The translations under genes were made by a program, and so were the position numbers. Under the pieces are notes generated by a model that did not search any database, was not told where the DNA came from, and worked only from the letters and a program-made list of their open reading frames with translations. This document shows positions 34,120 to 45,049 of a DNA stretch of 64,000 nt, piece after piece. Within the stretch, counting starts at the first letter, position 1. Each line of letters starts with the position of its first letter. The stretch comes from Antilocapra americana. Its lineage: Eukaryota; Chordata; Mammalia; Artiodactyla; Antilocapridae. The DNA lies in NCBI GenBank assembly GCA_007570785.1, contig ML661885.1:38868033-38932032 (forward strand). Reading direction: 5' to 3'.

Positions 34120-35400
34120 TAAAATTGTAAAAAGTGGTTTCTGCAGGAGTTTCAAAATTTAATGTCACGTTAAAAAATATCAGGAGCTAACATTTTGTGA
34201 TCTATTCAGTCTTGATTTTAGCTATGAAAACTGTTGGGGAAAGAAATTTGCAGTGTATTTGGTTTTCTTGGTCTGAATGAAGCTTGTTCATCTTGCTTTG
34301 GTGTGCTATGTATGTTAATGAGATCTTTTTCTTGTAGGTGCTGATACATGAGAAATGTAAAAATGATTTAGATTTTATTTCTGAATTTTCAGGTTCATTA
34401 AGCTAGGAAAAATGTAATTTTTTCTCCCATTGAGTGCTAAATGGAAAGGTCAAAATAAGTTTTTGCTCTTCTTTTTGAGAGAGTACTATTTCTGATCTGC
34501 TCTTTGTTAATGACAACACAGCCTAAATGTCATTATCTGACACAGGCATATGGCAATTCCATTTTATTATTATGTGAACAAAATCTTGATGTCAGCTTGG
34601 AATTTCAGTTATTTAAGTAGGCACTGGGCCAGAATTTGAGTTGCTGATATTTATTCAGCATTTTGATCTATTGCAGTTCTGGACTTAATTTTTTGATGTA
34701 ACCAGTGTTGCACAGACAACATTAAATTCTTTAAGAAAACAAATTGTTTTCATGTACTTACTTGAAAAGTATGAGTTTACAAAAATTTGGCATAAAAATC
34801 ACAAATCTTTTTTCATTAAAGCTGGATCCTCATAGTTACTTTCCTACTACATAAAATTTGTTTTAGAGCTTGGTTTGCTGAAGTGTTTTCTTGAAAGTTT
34901 TATGATTACATTTCTTTAAAAGTGTTTTATAACCTAGACTTTTAAACTAATACAGTAAACTTTTATCTGAATTGCTAAATTTTTACTACAATTTTTTTAA
35001 AAAATTATTTTCAATGTGCTTGCAGTTTTAAGAAGACACGCCAGTCAATGTGTGTGGGCACATTTTAAATTTCTAATTGGCTTTAACCATTAAATCACAT
35101 TTCAAGGATAAATTTTGTATCTTAATATTGATCTATTATCTCTTGATAAGGACCTGTCTCTTCCTATTTATTTGTTTTAAAACTAATACATTTAAATTTT
35201 AAAACATGTAGGAGAAATCCCTTCAAAGGTAAGATCTGAGTTTCTTATATAAGTGTCTTGTAGTTTGGAATGTTCTTTTTCACCTGCCCCCACTCTATCC
35301 CCCTAAAGATATTATTTGTAATGATTCTAAGGAACTGACTTTCCAATGATAAGTCTTGAGTGCCTAGGATTATTGATGAGTATTGGGTTTAGTAATGGAG
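34120..35400. other. Repeat-poor AT-rich unique block
   Basis: This is the longest clearly repeat-free stretch. Its composition (mixed, AT-rich, non-simple, e.g. around 34,500-34,700) resembles conserved non-coding DNA. No exon is recognised. Conservation cannot be judged from one sequence. Confidence 0.4.
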
Positions 35401-35419
35401 GCTATTTTTTTTTTTTACT

Positions 35420-35900
35420 ACTTTGGACTACTTTATTTCCAAATGACAGATACCTAACTCAAATTGTTTGGGCAAAATAGCTCAAATAACTGAAAATTCC
35501 AGAAGTGGAACTGAGACCCATTTATGATGTTCAAAGAATGTGAGGAACTTGCGTTTTTTACACTTTTTACTTCTCATCTCTGCTTTCATCTATATTTATC
35601 TAATTCTCAGCATGCAGCATGCTCTCTCCACATGGAAGCCAAGATGCCTGCCCGCAGCTCCAGGCATACATCACCCTCACAGTTAGCCATCCTAGAAGAG
35701 AGAGAAAATGTCTACAGAACCTCTGACAGAACTATGAGAGTGAGATGAAATTGGCCTTGGGTCCTGTGCTCATTTTTGAGCAGTTACTGAGGTGGATGAG
35801 TAATGAGTGATTGACTAGACATGGGTCATATGGCCATCCCTGAACCAATCACAGTGGTGGGGAGATGAACACTGTGATTGGCCAGGCCTGGCCCCACGGT
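35420..35900. repeat. Probable old interspersed repeat
   Basis: The order 'agccaagatgcctgcccgca', 'gctccaggcatacatcaccc', 'catccctgaaccaatcacag' and 'ctgtgattggccaggcctgg' recalls an old mammalian dispersed repeat, but I cannot name the family. Confidence 0.4.
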
Positions 35901-36980
35901 CTTCACTATATCAGGGGCTTGGGAATGGTTGGTTAAATTCCAAGTGTTTGAGATGGATTTCTCATTGGAAGGACAAGGTCTAGTGTCAAAAGAATAAAGA
36001 TGCCCAGGACATCATTTAGGTGTCCTGAAATCACTCTATGGGGAAGGACCAGTTCTGTTCACCTTTGTTTCTTTTAGTTGACCCAAACCTTGATAGAACT
36101 CAATTATGGATTGATGAGAGTTTAATTAAAGAATTGTTTATAGGATGTCAACTAGGTTAAGGGAAACCATTGGGAAATGGCCAGAAGCTGCGGGAAGCTG
36201 TTAGAATCCTCAGACTTAGAGGAATAATGAGAGGAATGGCTCCTGGAATCAGAGAGAACAGTGGCTGAGAGAGAGGGAGGCATGACAAGAGCCCAAGACT
36301 GTGCATGGAGGAAAGTGCTACTGTCAAATGATGGCCTGGTAAGGAAGAAATGGGGAGGGTAAGTACCCTGTTCTCTCTCTCATCCTGACCTCTCTCACGT
36401 TCTCATTGCTTGAACCCATGGAAAAGCCAGAGGACAAGAGAGCCCAGTTCGTTTAATACATGAGGATCAGGCTCCACAAGGACAAATAGAGGTTCCCCCC
36501 AGGCTTCTTTCTCACTTCCAGTCTTCTTCAGACCTTATCTAAATGCAGATCTTCTTAGCTGTATTCATCCCCCTTCTTCGTCTCATACCCCAAGCACAGA
36601 CTATACTTATTTTACTGTCTTGTGCCACTTGCCTTTGCCAGGGGTACAGCAGATGTCTGTGCGAGAAGCACCGTTCACATCATGTCAATAGCATCCTCTG
36701 AAATCATGCAGTGCACGCCTCACTCTGTGGCCCTGCCTTTGCATTGCATTCTGAATTGTGTTGACTAGGGTGTGGCCCAAGGAAAGAAAAGAGGCAGTGT
36801 GAAGCCTTATTATGCCATAATTTTGAATTTGGAAATAATGATCTATGTACCTGCCAGGACTGCAGATTATGCTTTCATGGATTATCAGACAGACGCGGCT
36901 GGAGCAGCGAACAGGAGGACTGTAGTTTCAGTAGTAAAAATAAAGGGATAAGTTGATGAGAGTCCAGAGAAAGCAGGTAC
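35901..36980. other. Unique sequence, no gene seen
   Basis: Nothing recognisable apart from short purine-rich stretches. Confidence 0.4.
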
Positions 36981-36984
36981 TTAA

Positions 36985-37087
36985 ACAAAATATTTTTATT
37001 AAAGTTTTGTTAATTTACAATGTTGTGTTAGTTTCCGTTGTACAGCAAAATGAATCAGTTATACATATATATGTATCTATAACTGAC
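36985..37087 (-). mobile_element. L1 3' end fragment (left part)
   Basis: Antisense L1 3' end 'tttacaatgttgtgttagtt', 'tccgttgtacagcaaaatga', 'atcagttatacatatata'. It is split by a microsatellite and a SINE; the rest is at 37,368. Confidence 0.85.
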
Positions 37088-37118
37088 ATATACACACACA
37101 CACACACACATATATATG

Positions 37119-37161
<43 letters not shown>
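37088..37161. repeat. Compound microsatellite
   Basis: (AC)n then (AT)n then (GTAT)n in succession, arising inside the L1 3' end. Likely length-variable. Confidence 0.95.
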
Positions 37162-37165
37162 CTGT

Positions 37166-37367
37166 GGCTTCCCTGGTGGCTCAGATGGTAAAGAATCTGC
37201 CTGCAATGCAGGAGACCCAGTCTAAAAGATTCCCTGGAGAAGGAAATGGCAACCCCCCCCCACCCCGTATTCTTGTCTGGAGAATCCCATGGACAGAGGA
37301 GCCTGGGGGGCTACAGTCCCTGGGGTCACAAAGAGTTGGACAGGACTGAGCGACTAACACTGTCACA
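37166..37367 (+). mobile_element. Bov-tA SINE
   Basis: Sense Bov-tA: 'gcttccctggtggctcagat', 'ggtaaagaatctgcctgcaa', 'ggaaatggcaacccccccc', 'gagcctggggggctacagtc'. Confidence 0.93.
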
Positions 37368-37442
37368 CTTGAAGTTTTATATATATCTACTCTTTTTTGG
37401 ATTCTTTTTTTGTATAGGTCATTACAGAGTATTGAGTTCAGA
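37368..37442 (-). mobile_element. L1 3' end fragment (right part)
   Basis: Continues the L1: 'tatatatctactcttttttg', 'gattctttttttgtatagg', 'tcattacagagtattgagtt'. Confidence 0.8.
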
Positions 37443-38970
37443 GTAAAGGATGTACTTTGGAGAGAGATTACTGACTATTGTTGGAGAGTGAGTTTTAACA
37501 GATAAGCTGCATCCAGTCTCATCTAGAACTCCTTGTCTTGGCCTTCACAGCTGAGTCAACTTCTGTTGAAATGGCATCTCTGTGTGTCAGTCTTATTAGG
37601 AGTAAAGGATCTGGAATAAACATCTTGTAATACTGTGCAAGAGAGGGCCCAATACCACAGCAAGAGATAATGGGATCACCTTGCAATTGGGGTTGGAACT
37701 AGCTTGGGACCTGCTGGTTGTGTTTAAGAACCTTGTCTCACAGACTTGTTAAGCAGGTGAGTGAAATAGTATGTGGGAAATATGGCTGGTCAATGTGATA
37801 CGAATGTTAGATGCAGTGAATGGACCCATTTCCCCCCCACCCCCACCCCATGCTAGTAGTTCCTTTCTGGTTACTAATTCTTAGTCTTACTCGTGGGCCT
37901 CAGGTAAGCTGTGACTCAGGTAAGCTAAGACTATGGAGCTTAGGTAAGCTAAGTGGGACTTACCAGTCTTCTCGGATCCCTACACTTCCATGATTTCTGG
38001 CTCTATCTGTGTTTTCAGGTCAGAAATCACCAGAGAACCAGTCCATTGTGTCTGGTATGTCTTTTCCCTAAATCATTCAGGAGGAAAGGTAGCACCCCTG
38101 CCTTGGACATGTACCTAATTTGCTTTACTTGAGAGAAACTACTTACAAGGCACCAACTCTGTGCCACCCACTCTTCTAATCACTAGGAATGTGGAGGGGT
38201 CAAACACAGGCAAGAGTTTTACCCTCAAGAAAATAGAATTGAAGTAGAATTGAAGAGAATTAGAAGTACGGTTCTAATTAAAGTAGAATTATGTGACCAC
38301 TCACATAGAGTGGAATGATGATGGGATTACATTTTGTTGGGTGGTTAGGGAACACCTCTTTGAGGAAATAGGATTTAAACTTAATTATGAATAATGAACA
38401 GTAACATGTCATGAGAATAACAGGGAAAGAACATTCTAGGATGAAGGAAGAGCTCATGCAGTAACCCGAGGATGGGAATGAGTTTGATGTATGGAAGGAA
38501 CAGATAGGTCAACGTAGAGGGCAAATGGGACATGCTGAAGCTGAGGCTGCCCAAGTGCATGGGGGCTTGGCAGCCAGGAAAGTCTGGAGATTTCGTAAGG
38601 GTAATGGGTAGCTGTTGATGAGCTTTATGCAGGGAAATGGAATATTTTTTACATTTTAAAAGTGGTTGCTTTTGATCGAATGGACTGTAGGGGGTAGGAG
38701 ATAAAGCAGGAAGACACATTAGGTTTTGCTGTAACCCAAGATGTAGTGGTGGCTTGAAAAGAGCCATAGTTGTAATGGAGGTGAAGAAAATACAGAGTCC
38801 TTGAGATGTAACAGTGGCTTAAAATAAGGAAAGACTTGGGGAAGGAAGGGGACTCAGGAATGACTCCTGGTTTTTATTTATAGCACTTTGGTGGATGGCG
38901 GTGTCTTTTATTCTGAGCTGGAGAAGCCTAGGGGTATCTTAAGAAGGTATTGTGGGAGTGGGTTGGTGGA
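37443..38970. other. Unique sequence, no gene seen
   Basis: Unique DNA. It contains three copies of aggtaagct within 49 bp (37,902-37,910, 37,918-37,926, 37,942-37,950). No coding exon recognised. Confidence 0.4.
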
Positions 38971-38974
38971 CCAA

Positions 38975-39350
38975 AGTTATATGTTGAATTGTGTTCCCAC
39001 AAAATTCATATGTGGAAGTCCTAACCCCAGTACTGCAGAATATGACTGTGTTTGGAGATAGTCTTTAAATAAGTAATTAAGTTAAAATGAGGGCATTGGG
39101 GTGGGCCCTAATCCTATACTGGCATCCTCATAAAGAGAGAACAGGACATAGGCACACACAGAGGGAGGACATGTGAAGTCTTAGGGAGGTGGCCGTCTGC
39201 AAGCCAAGAAGAGACGGCGTAAAACAAAAAACTCTGCCTACACCTTGATCTTGGATGTCCAGTTTCCAGACTTGTGAGAAAATAAATATCTGGTTTAAGT
39301 TGCCCAGTCTGTGGTGCTTTGTGAAGGCAGCCCTAGCAAACTGATATATG
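38975..39350 (+). mobile_element. ERVL-MaLR (MLT1-type) LTR
   Basis: Sense LTR order: 'ttatatgttgaattgtgttc', 'ccacaaaattcatatgtgga', 'tggggtgggccctaatccta', 'ccttgatcttggatgtccag', 'gtttaagttgcccagtctgt'. Non-coding relic. Confidence 0.8.
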
Positions 39351-40710
39351 TTAAGTTAAATGCCAGGTACACTCGAGTGGGCACAAGTCACCAGTTGGGT
39401 GTGTGGTTCTGGTGGAGATGGGAAAGCTGGTGAGAGATTTGGAGGTCGTTGGCATAGAGGTATAAAGTCTTGGGCCAAATGAGATGCCTTTGAAGTGAGG
39501 AAAGTTTGGAAAACAGGGCCTGTGGCTAGATTAGTGAGGAGTGAGCAAGGGCATGGTCAGTGAGAAGCCACTGGGTACTTATAGTAGGGTGTGCTTGGAA
39601 AGCGACCTTTGATCTTCAGCCTATTAGCCTCCATTCAGACTCATCTCTTGGGCCTCTTCACCTTGTAAGATTCTTCTTTGAATATACAGTTTAGATCTGT
39701 GCAGATTTCCTGCCCTGAGGTGCTTGCCCACATGAACATTACTGTGGTTCACTAGAAGGAGGTGACAAACGGCTGCTTTGCCCAGGATTGAGGGGTTTCT
39801 AGGATGTGGGACCTTTCAGTGCTAAAACCGGGACATTTCCAGGCAAACTGGGACTAATAAGAGGGAAGCTTTGGCAAGGTTTATTTACTTCATTGAAAGG
39901 TGACTGGTCTAAGAGAAGGTGATAACTATAGTATTCATATTATCGTCTTGGGAATGCTCTTCTTTTTTCTCTAGAAGCTATCTAGAAATGAGTGCTTCCA
40001 CCATGAAACAAGCCTAATAATGGAAAGCAAGGTTGAGATTCATTCCTTTCAGTCCCATTATTTCCTATTAGTTTTTTTTTTTAAACAAGAATATTTCCTT
40101 GGCTTGGGTTTGTATTATTAAAAATTTCATATACCTCAGGGTGTACATTTTGAGTAATTATCTCCCTGATGATTCTAAGCATTTGCTTCAGCTCATTGGA
40201 CCCTTTAATGAACCCACTAACAGTATCTTTGGCATTGTGTAAGATACACAATTGGAGCCAGCTGTTGTTCAATGGGTTGTAGCTGGGTCAAACCTAACAA
40301 ATGTTTAAAATCTAAACATAGGACTAAATTGGTTTACCTTTCATGGCCCATTCTGGGTGAGTGGAAAAAATGAGGTCCTCCAGATACCTGGATGCAGTAA
40401 TGAGGAGGGCTCCTGCATCACCACCCAGAACACTTGTTATTTGTTCATATCTCACTGGTCCAGGTCAGTTCTTAAGCCCAAGCCGCCCACCACCCCGGTT
40501 CTGCCTCCCTCACTCCATCTGTCACCCGCCATCTCGCTCATCCTTCTCAGCGCCTTCCTGGACTGGGCAGGAGTAAGTACTGGACACATTTGCAGCTCCA
40601 TCTGACCAGTGCACCACCCCCACATCATATGTGGTGGACGTAACTTCACATTCAGTCCAACACGTGACTGCTAAGGGCAGAACAGCCTTAAAAGTTAACA
40701 GGGTTAGCTT
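39351..40710. other. Unique sequence, no gene seen
   Basis: No repeats or exons recognised. A pyrimidine-rich stretch lies at 40,480-40,560. Confidence 0.4.
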
Positions 40711-40722
40711 TTAATTTCCTAA

Positions 40723-40944
40723 TGTGTTTGCCTGTGTGCTCAGTCATGTCCAAGCCTTTGCAACCCCGCGGACTATAGCCCCCTAGGCTCTTCTGTCCAT
40801 GGGATTGTCCAGACAAGAATATTGGAGTAGGGGGATCTTTCCTACTCCAGGGGATCTTCCTGACCCAGGGATCAGACATGAATCTCTTGTGTCTCCTGCA
40901 CTGGCAGGCAGATTCTTTAGCGCTTGAACCACCTGGGAAGCTGC
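40723..40944 (-). mobile_element. Bov-tA SINE with 11-bp TSD
   Basis: Antisense Bov-tA: 'cagtcatgtccaagcctttg', 'gcggactatagccccctagg', 'ctcctgcactggcaggcaga'. Exact TSD taatttcctaa at 40,712-40,722 and 40,945-40,955. The insertion sits at the very edge of the following LTR. Confidence 0.93.
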
Positions 40945-41392
40945 TAATTTCCTAAGGCTGCCATAAAAGGCCGCTATAAACAAGGTGGCTTAAAACAACA
41001 GAATTCTATTTCTTTACATTTCTGAAGGTTAGCAGCCTGAAATCAAGATGTCAGCAAGGCTTTCTGCCCCTGAAGGCTCTAGGGGAGAATTCTTCCTTGC
41101 CTTTTCCCAGCCTTGGTGGCTGCTGGTGGTTCTTTACATTCTTGCCTTTTGGATACATCACTCCAATCTGTGTCTCCATCTTTATACAATGTTCTCTCTG
41201 TGTTTCTCTGTGTCCAGATGTCCATCTTCTGAGGATACCAGTCATTGAATTAGGGCCCACTCTTGTTCAGTAGGATCTGGTCTGAACTTGATCACATCTG
41301 TAAAGACCCTATTTCCAAATAAGGTCACATTCACAGGTACTGGGGGTGAGGACTTCCTATCTTTTGAGGAGGACACAATTCAACCCATAAGA
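40945..41392 (-). mobile_element. ERVL-MaLR (MLT1-type) LTR
   Basis: Antisense LTR: 'aatttcctaaggctgccata', 'ggtggcttaaaacaacagaa', 'ctctaggggagaattcttcc', 'aataaggtcacattcacagg', 'acacaattcaacccat'. Nearly full length. Confidence 0.85.
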
Positions 41393-41539
41393 AGTGATAA
41401 ATCGTTTGAAGAAGAGCATTAGCTCATGAACGGGATGTGGTGCAGTGAGCCACACACTCAAGGTAATAGTAACAGCTTGCTTCAAGCTCCAGGTCTGACA
41501 CCTACTCCAACGTATTTTTTTTTCCCACACCATTTTTGT

Positions 41540-42330
41540 TCATTCAAATCTGACACCACTTACCTGGAGATAGTGACTGATCCTATAGGTTAACGGCTTG
41601 CCTAAAAGATCTCCCCTCCCTCCAGATTGCAGGTTCGTGTTGTCACTTGTGCTTCTGACTGATCAGGTGGAGAATAGAAGTATCCATGACTGCCCCCTGC
41701 TTGGGTTTAATTCATTTGCTAGAGAGGCTCACAGAATTTAGAGAAACTTTTTACTCACTAGATTACTTTTCACTTACTGGTTTGTTTTAAAAGGGTGTGA
41801 CTCAGGAACAACTAGATGGAAGGATTGCACAGGGTGAGGTATGTGGAGAGGGTTCAGAGGGTTCAGAGCTTTCATGCCCTGGGGGTGCCCCTCTTCCTGC
41901 CTTTCCACGTGTTCACCCACTCAGAAGCCCTCTGAACCGTGTACTTTGGGGGTTTTATGGAGGTTTCATCCCATAGGAGTGACTGAATAAATTATCGACC
42001 ATTGGTAATTGAACTCAATCTTCAGCCCCTTCTCTCTCTCCAGAGGTCTGCAGTGGGACAGAATATTCGAAACCTCTAGTTGCATGGTTGGTTCCTCTGG
42101 TGACCAGCTCCCATCCTAAGGTGACCTAAAAGAAAAGTGAAAGTGTTAGTCATTCAGTCAATACTGGGAGGGGTTGCCATTCCCTTCTCCATAAGGTGAC
42201 CTAGGGGCTTTCATAACAAAAGATACCTCTTTGCGCTGATCACTTAGGAAATCCCAAGGGCTTTAGGAGCTCCTTGCCAGGAACTGGGTTGAAGGCCAAA
42301 TATTTATTTCTTGCTGAAAATCACAAAGCA
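41540..42330 (-). mobile_element. ERVL-type LTR, old
   Basis: The order 'tagagaggctcacagaattt', 'acttactggtttgttttaaa', 'tgggggttttatggaggttt', 'attggtaattgaactcaatc', 'gttggttcctctggtgacca', 'gaaatcccaagggctttagg' fits an old ERVL-family LTR in antisense. The subfamily is not certain. Interrupted by a 63-bp mini-SINE. Confidence 0.65.
42129..42191 (-). mobile_element. 63-bp internally deleted SINE insertion
   Basis: The Bov-tA tail side ('gtgaaagtgttagtcattca') is joined directly to the body side ('gggaggggttgccattccct'), with about 70 bp of the normal body missing. An exact 12-bp TSD, taaggtgaccta, lies at 42,117-42,128 and 42,192-42,203. Confidence 0.85.
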
Positions 42331-42354
42331 CAAAGCAGAATGGGATAGTCAAAA

Positions 42355-42545
42355 ATAGTACAGGATATGGAGACAGATGTATTTGAATCCTAGCCCTACT
42401 ACTTGTTTTGGAGAAGCATTGAGTAAGCCACTTAGAACGAGTATACTATCTATCATACTGAGCTATTATGAGGTTTATGTATGATGTTTACACAAAGCAC
42501 AGTGCCTGGCACAGACTGAGTGCGCAATTAATGTTCTCTCTCACT
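42355..42545 (+). repeat. MIR SINE
   Basis: Sense MIR: 'tttgaatcctagccctacta', 'gtaagccacttagaacgag', 'gcacagtgcctggcacagac', 'gtgcgcaattaatgttc'. Confidence 0.75.
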
Positions 42546-42620
42546 TACCTTTAAAATCAAGCTGACTTCGTATGAATGAATTTGCAAATTTCTTTGTGCT
42601 CTTCATAGAGTCCAAAAGTA

Positions 42621-42853
42621 TAGTTGACTGTTGAACAGTGCTGGGGGTTAGGGGTGCCAGCCCTCCAAAAGTCACAAAAGCTTACAGTTGGCCCTCCATA
42701 GAGGGGATTCTTCTGTTTTTAGAGGCTCTACATCTGCAGATAAAACCAACCACAGATTGTGTAGTACTGTAGAGTTTACTATTGGAAAAAAACCTCACAC
42801 ATATAAATGGACCTGTACAGTTCAAAAACCATGTATTGTTCAAGGGTGAACTG
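42621..42853. mobile_element. Tigger-type (Tc1/mariner) MITE
   Basis: TA dinucleotides (42,619-42,620 and 42,854-42,855) flank imperfect terminal inverted repeats: tagttgactgttgaaca at left, and the reverse complement of tgttcaagggtgaactg at right. The internal 'gggggttaggggtgccagcc' is characteristic of Tigger-like elements. No transposase remains. Confidence 0.75.
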
Positions 42854-42881
42854 TAATAATTACATGACTAATGTTGAGATT

Positions 42882-43085
42882 GGGATTCCCAGGTGGTAGA
42901 GTGGTTAAAGAATCTCTTAAAGAGACATGGATTTGATCCCTGGATTGGGAAGATCCCCTGGAATAGGAAATGGCAACCCACTCCAGTATTCTTGCCTGGA
43001 GAATTTCGTGGACAAAGGAGCCTGGAGGGCTATAATCCATGGAGTTGCAAAGAATCAGACATGACTGCATGACTGAGCACACATC
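42882..43085 (+). mobile_element. Bov-tA SINE
   Basis: Sense Bov-tA with a diverged head: 'gattcccaggtggtagagtg', 'tttgatccctggattgggaa', 'ggaaatggcaacccactcca', 'gcaaagaatcagacatgact'. Confidence 0.9.
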
Positions 43086-43195
43086 CTGTGCTGAGATTAC
43101 TGGCCAATCTGCACATTATCCAAGTTTTGTATTTTAAGTGACTCTTTTGGGGGTCTGATTGATTATTTTGGAAATGCAGTAGGAAATTGCTTTTC

Positions 43196-44230
43196 TTTTT
43201 ATTTATTTATTTTTTATTTTTTAATTGTTTTTGCCATACATTGTCATGATATCACCATGGGTTTACATATGCTTCTCCTCCGGAACCACCCTCCCTCTTC
43301 CCTCCCCCCCCCGGGAAAACTTGCTGCACCCGCCCCGAGCATCAATCCTGGGCTGGCGATTGATTAGACATATGAAAATTAACATGCTTCAATGCCCTTC
43401 TCCCATATCATCCCACCCTTACCCTCATCCACAAAGTCTATTCTATACATCTGCGTTCCTTTTGCTGTCTCGTATGTTGGGTTCTTGTTACCGTCTTTCT
43501 AAATTCCATATATATGCGTTAATATACTGTATTGTTGTTTTTGCTTCTGGCTTACTTCACTCTGGATAATGGGCTCCAGTTTCGTCCATCTGAGTAGAAT
43601 TGCTTCAAATGAATTTTTTTTTTAATGCTGAGTAATATTCCATTGTGTATATGTACCACAGCTTTCTTATCCATTCGTCAGTTGATGGGCATCTAGGTTG
43701 CTTCCATGTTCTGGCTATTGTAAACAATGCAGCGATGAACATCGGGGTACACCTGTCTCTTTCAATTCTGGTTTTCTCGGTGTGTATGCCCAGCAGTGGG
43801 ATTGCTGGGTCATATGGCAGGTCTATTTGCAGCTTTTTAAGGAACCTCCACACTGTTTTCCATAGTGGCTGTACTAGTTTGCATTCCCACCAACAGTGTA
43901 AGAGGTTCCCTTTTCTCCACATCCTCTCCAGCATTTATTGCTTGTAGATTTTTGGATTGCAGCCATTCTGACTGGTGTAAAGTGGTACCTCATTGTAGTT
44001 TTGATTTGCATTTCTCTGATAATGAGTGATGTTGAGCATCTTTTCATGTGTTTGTTAGCCATTTTTATGTCTTCTTTGGAGAAATGTCTGTTAAGTTCTT
44101 TGGCCCACTTTTTAATTGGGTTGTTTATTTTTCTAGAATGGAGCTGCAGGAGTTGTTTGTATATTTTTGAGATTAATTGTTTGTCTGTTGTTTCATTGGC
44201 TATTATTTTCTCCCATTCTGAAGGCTGTCG
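43196..44230 (-). mobile_element. Young L1, truncated: ORF2 C-terminus + 3' UTR
   Basis: The minus strand reads L1 ORF2 from 'RQPSEWEKI' onward through the canonical C-terminal block ('[20 protein letters not shown]', then '[14 protein letters not shown]'), then the 3' UTR and an A-rich tail at 43,196-43,225. Frames are long but broken: a 109-residue piece at 43,934-43,605 and the upstream part in another frame. The 5' end abuts a GC-rich segment instead of more L1. Confidence 0.92.
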
Positions 44231-44400
44231 AGGCGGCCGGAGCCCGACCCGGGGACCCCAAGTATCGCCGAGGGGGCAGGGCGGGCAGAGGCGCCGGGGG
44301 GCTGCCGCGGGCCAGCGCGGCCCGTCGCGGAGGTCGCGGGGACCTGGCTCTCCCCTCAGCACCAGGCCGCCGCCGCCGCTGCCGCCATTTTGCCTTTCCG
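44231..44400. other. GC/CpG-rich segment fused to L1 5' break
   Basis: About 170 bp with dense CpG, in an otherwise AT-rich area. On the minus strand it reads 'aaaatggcggcagcggcgg' near its start, a YY1-like motif as in housekeeping 5' UTRs and L1 promoters, and runs into L1 at 'ccgcctcgacagccttcag'. It could be a first exon or 5' UTR joined to L1 in RNA, an internally deleted L1 5' end, or pre-existing genomic DNA at the insertion site. An open frame crosses the junction, but nothing shows it is expressed. Confidence 0.6.
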
Positions 44401-44526
44401 GAAAAGCACATGAAGGGGCTGATGGAATGTCTATCACTGGCAACTTTATGAATAACCAGATACCCTGGCTCACTTAGAAACAACTATCTTCGGGGCTAGA
44501 TTGGAGTTGATTAACCCTGATGATTT
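44401..44526. other. Unique flank of GC-rich segment
   Basis: Non-GC-rich unique sequence between the GC-rich segment and the next SINE. No TSD matching the left side of the L1 (43,170-43,200) could be found here. Confidence 0.4.
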
Positions 44527-44538
44527 CCTCTGGCTCTG

Positions 44539-44746
44539 TGTGCTTAATTGCTCAGTCATGTCCAACTCTTTGCAACTCCATGGACTGTAGCCTGCCAGGC
44601 TCTTCTGTCCATGGGGATTCTCCAGACAAGAATCTCCAGAAGTGGGTTGCCATGCCCTCCTCCGGGGATTCTTCCCAACCCAGGGATCTAACCCAGGTCT
44701 CCTGCATTGCAGGCAGATTCTTTACCGTCTGAGCCACCAGGGAAGC
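44539..44746 (-). mobile_element. Bov-tA SINE with 12-bp TSD
   Basis: Antisense Bov-tA: 'gctcagtcatgtccaactct', 'ctgtagcctgccaggctctt', 'ctcctgcattgcaggcagat', 'tctgagccaccagggaagcc'. Exact TSD cctctggctctg at 44,527-44,538 and 44,747-44,758. Confidence 0.95.
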
Positions 44747-44759
44747 CCTCTGGCTCTGG

Positions 44760-45045
44760 GCCCATCGAGCTTATCCTCAGTAATCTGTGAGGTACTTGGG
44801 GGGCAGAATTTGTTGATTTTTATTAAATATCACATCAGACAGGAGTTGTGTTTGGCTTCTGGGAACAGAGCTGACTTCAGTGGCTCGGAAGCCTAAGGAT
44901 TTATTATTTATTTCTTATAAAAAATACCTGAAGATAGTCCAGGGAAGGTGTGAATGCATCCTGGTCCATGGAATTCAGGACTGTTCCAGTTTTCTCTTCC
45001 ATCACTAATGCACATTTTTTTGTTTCCATAGTCTCTTATGGGAGA
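44760..45045. other. Unique sequence
   Basis: No feature recognised. Confidence 0.4.
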
Positions 45046-45049
45046 AAAA

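Noticed and set aside
43874..44473. 199-residue frame crossing the GC-rich/L1 junction as a fusion protein
   Set aside because: The frame leaves ORF2 by a frameshift downstream and its start lies in non-exon-like DNA; interesting as a junction but not supported as a gene.
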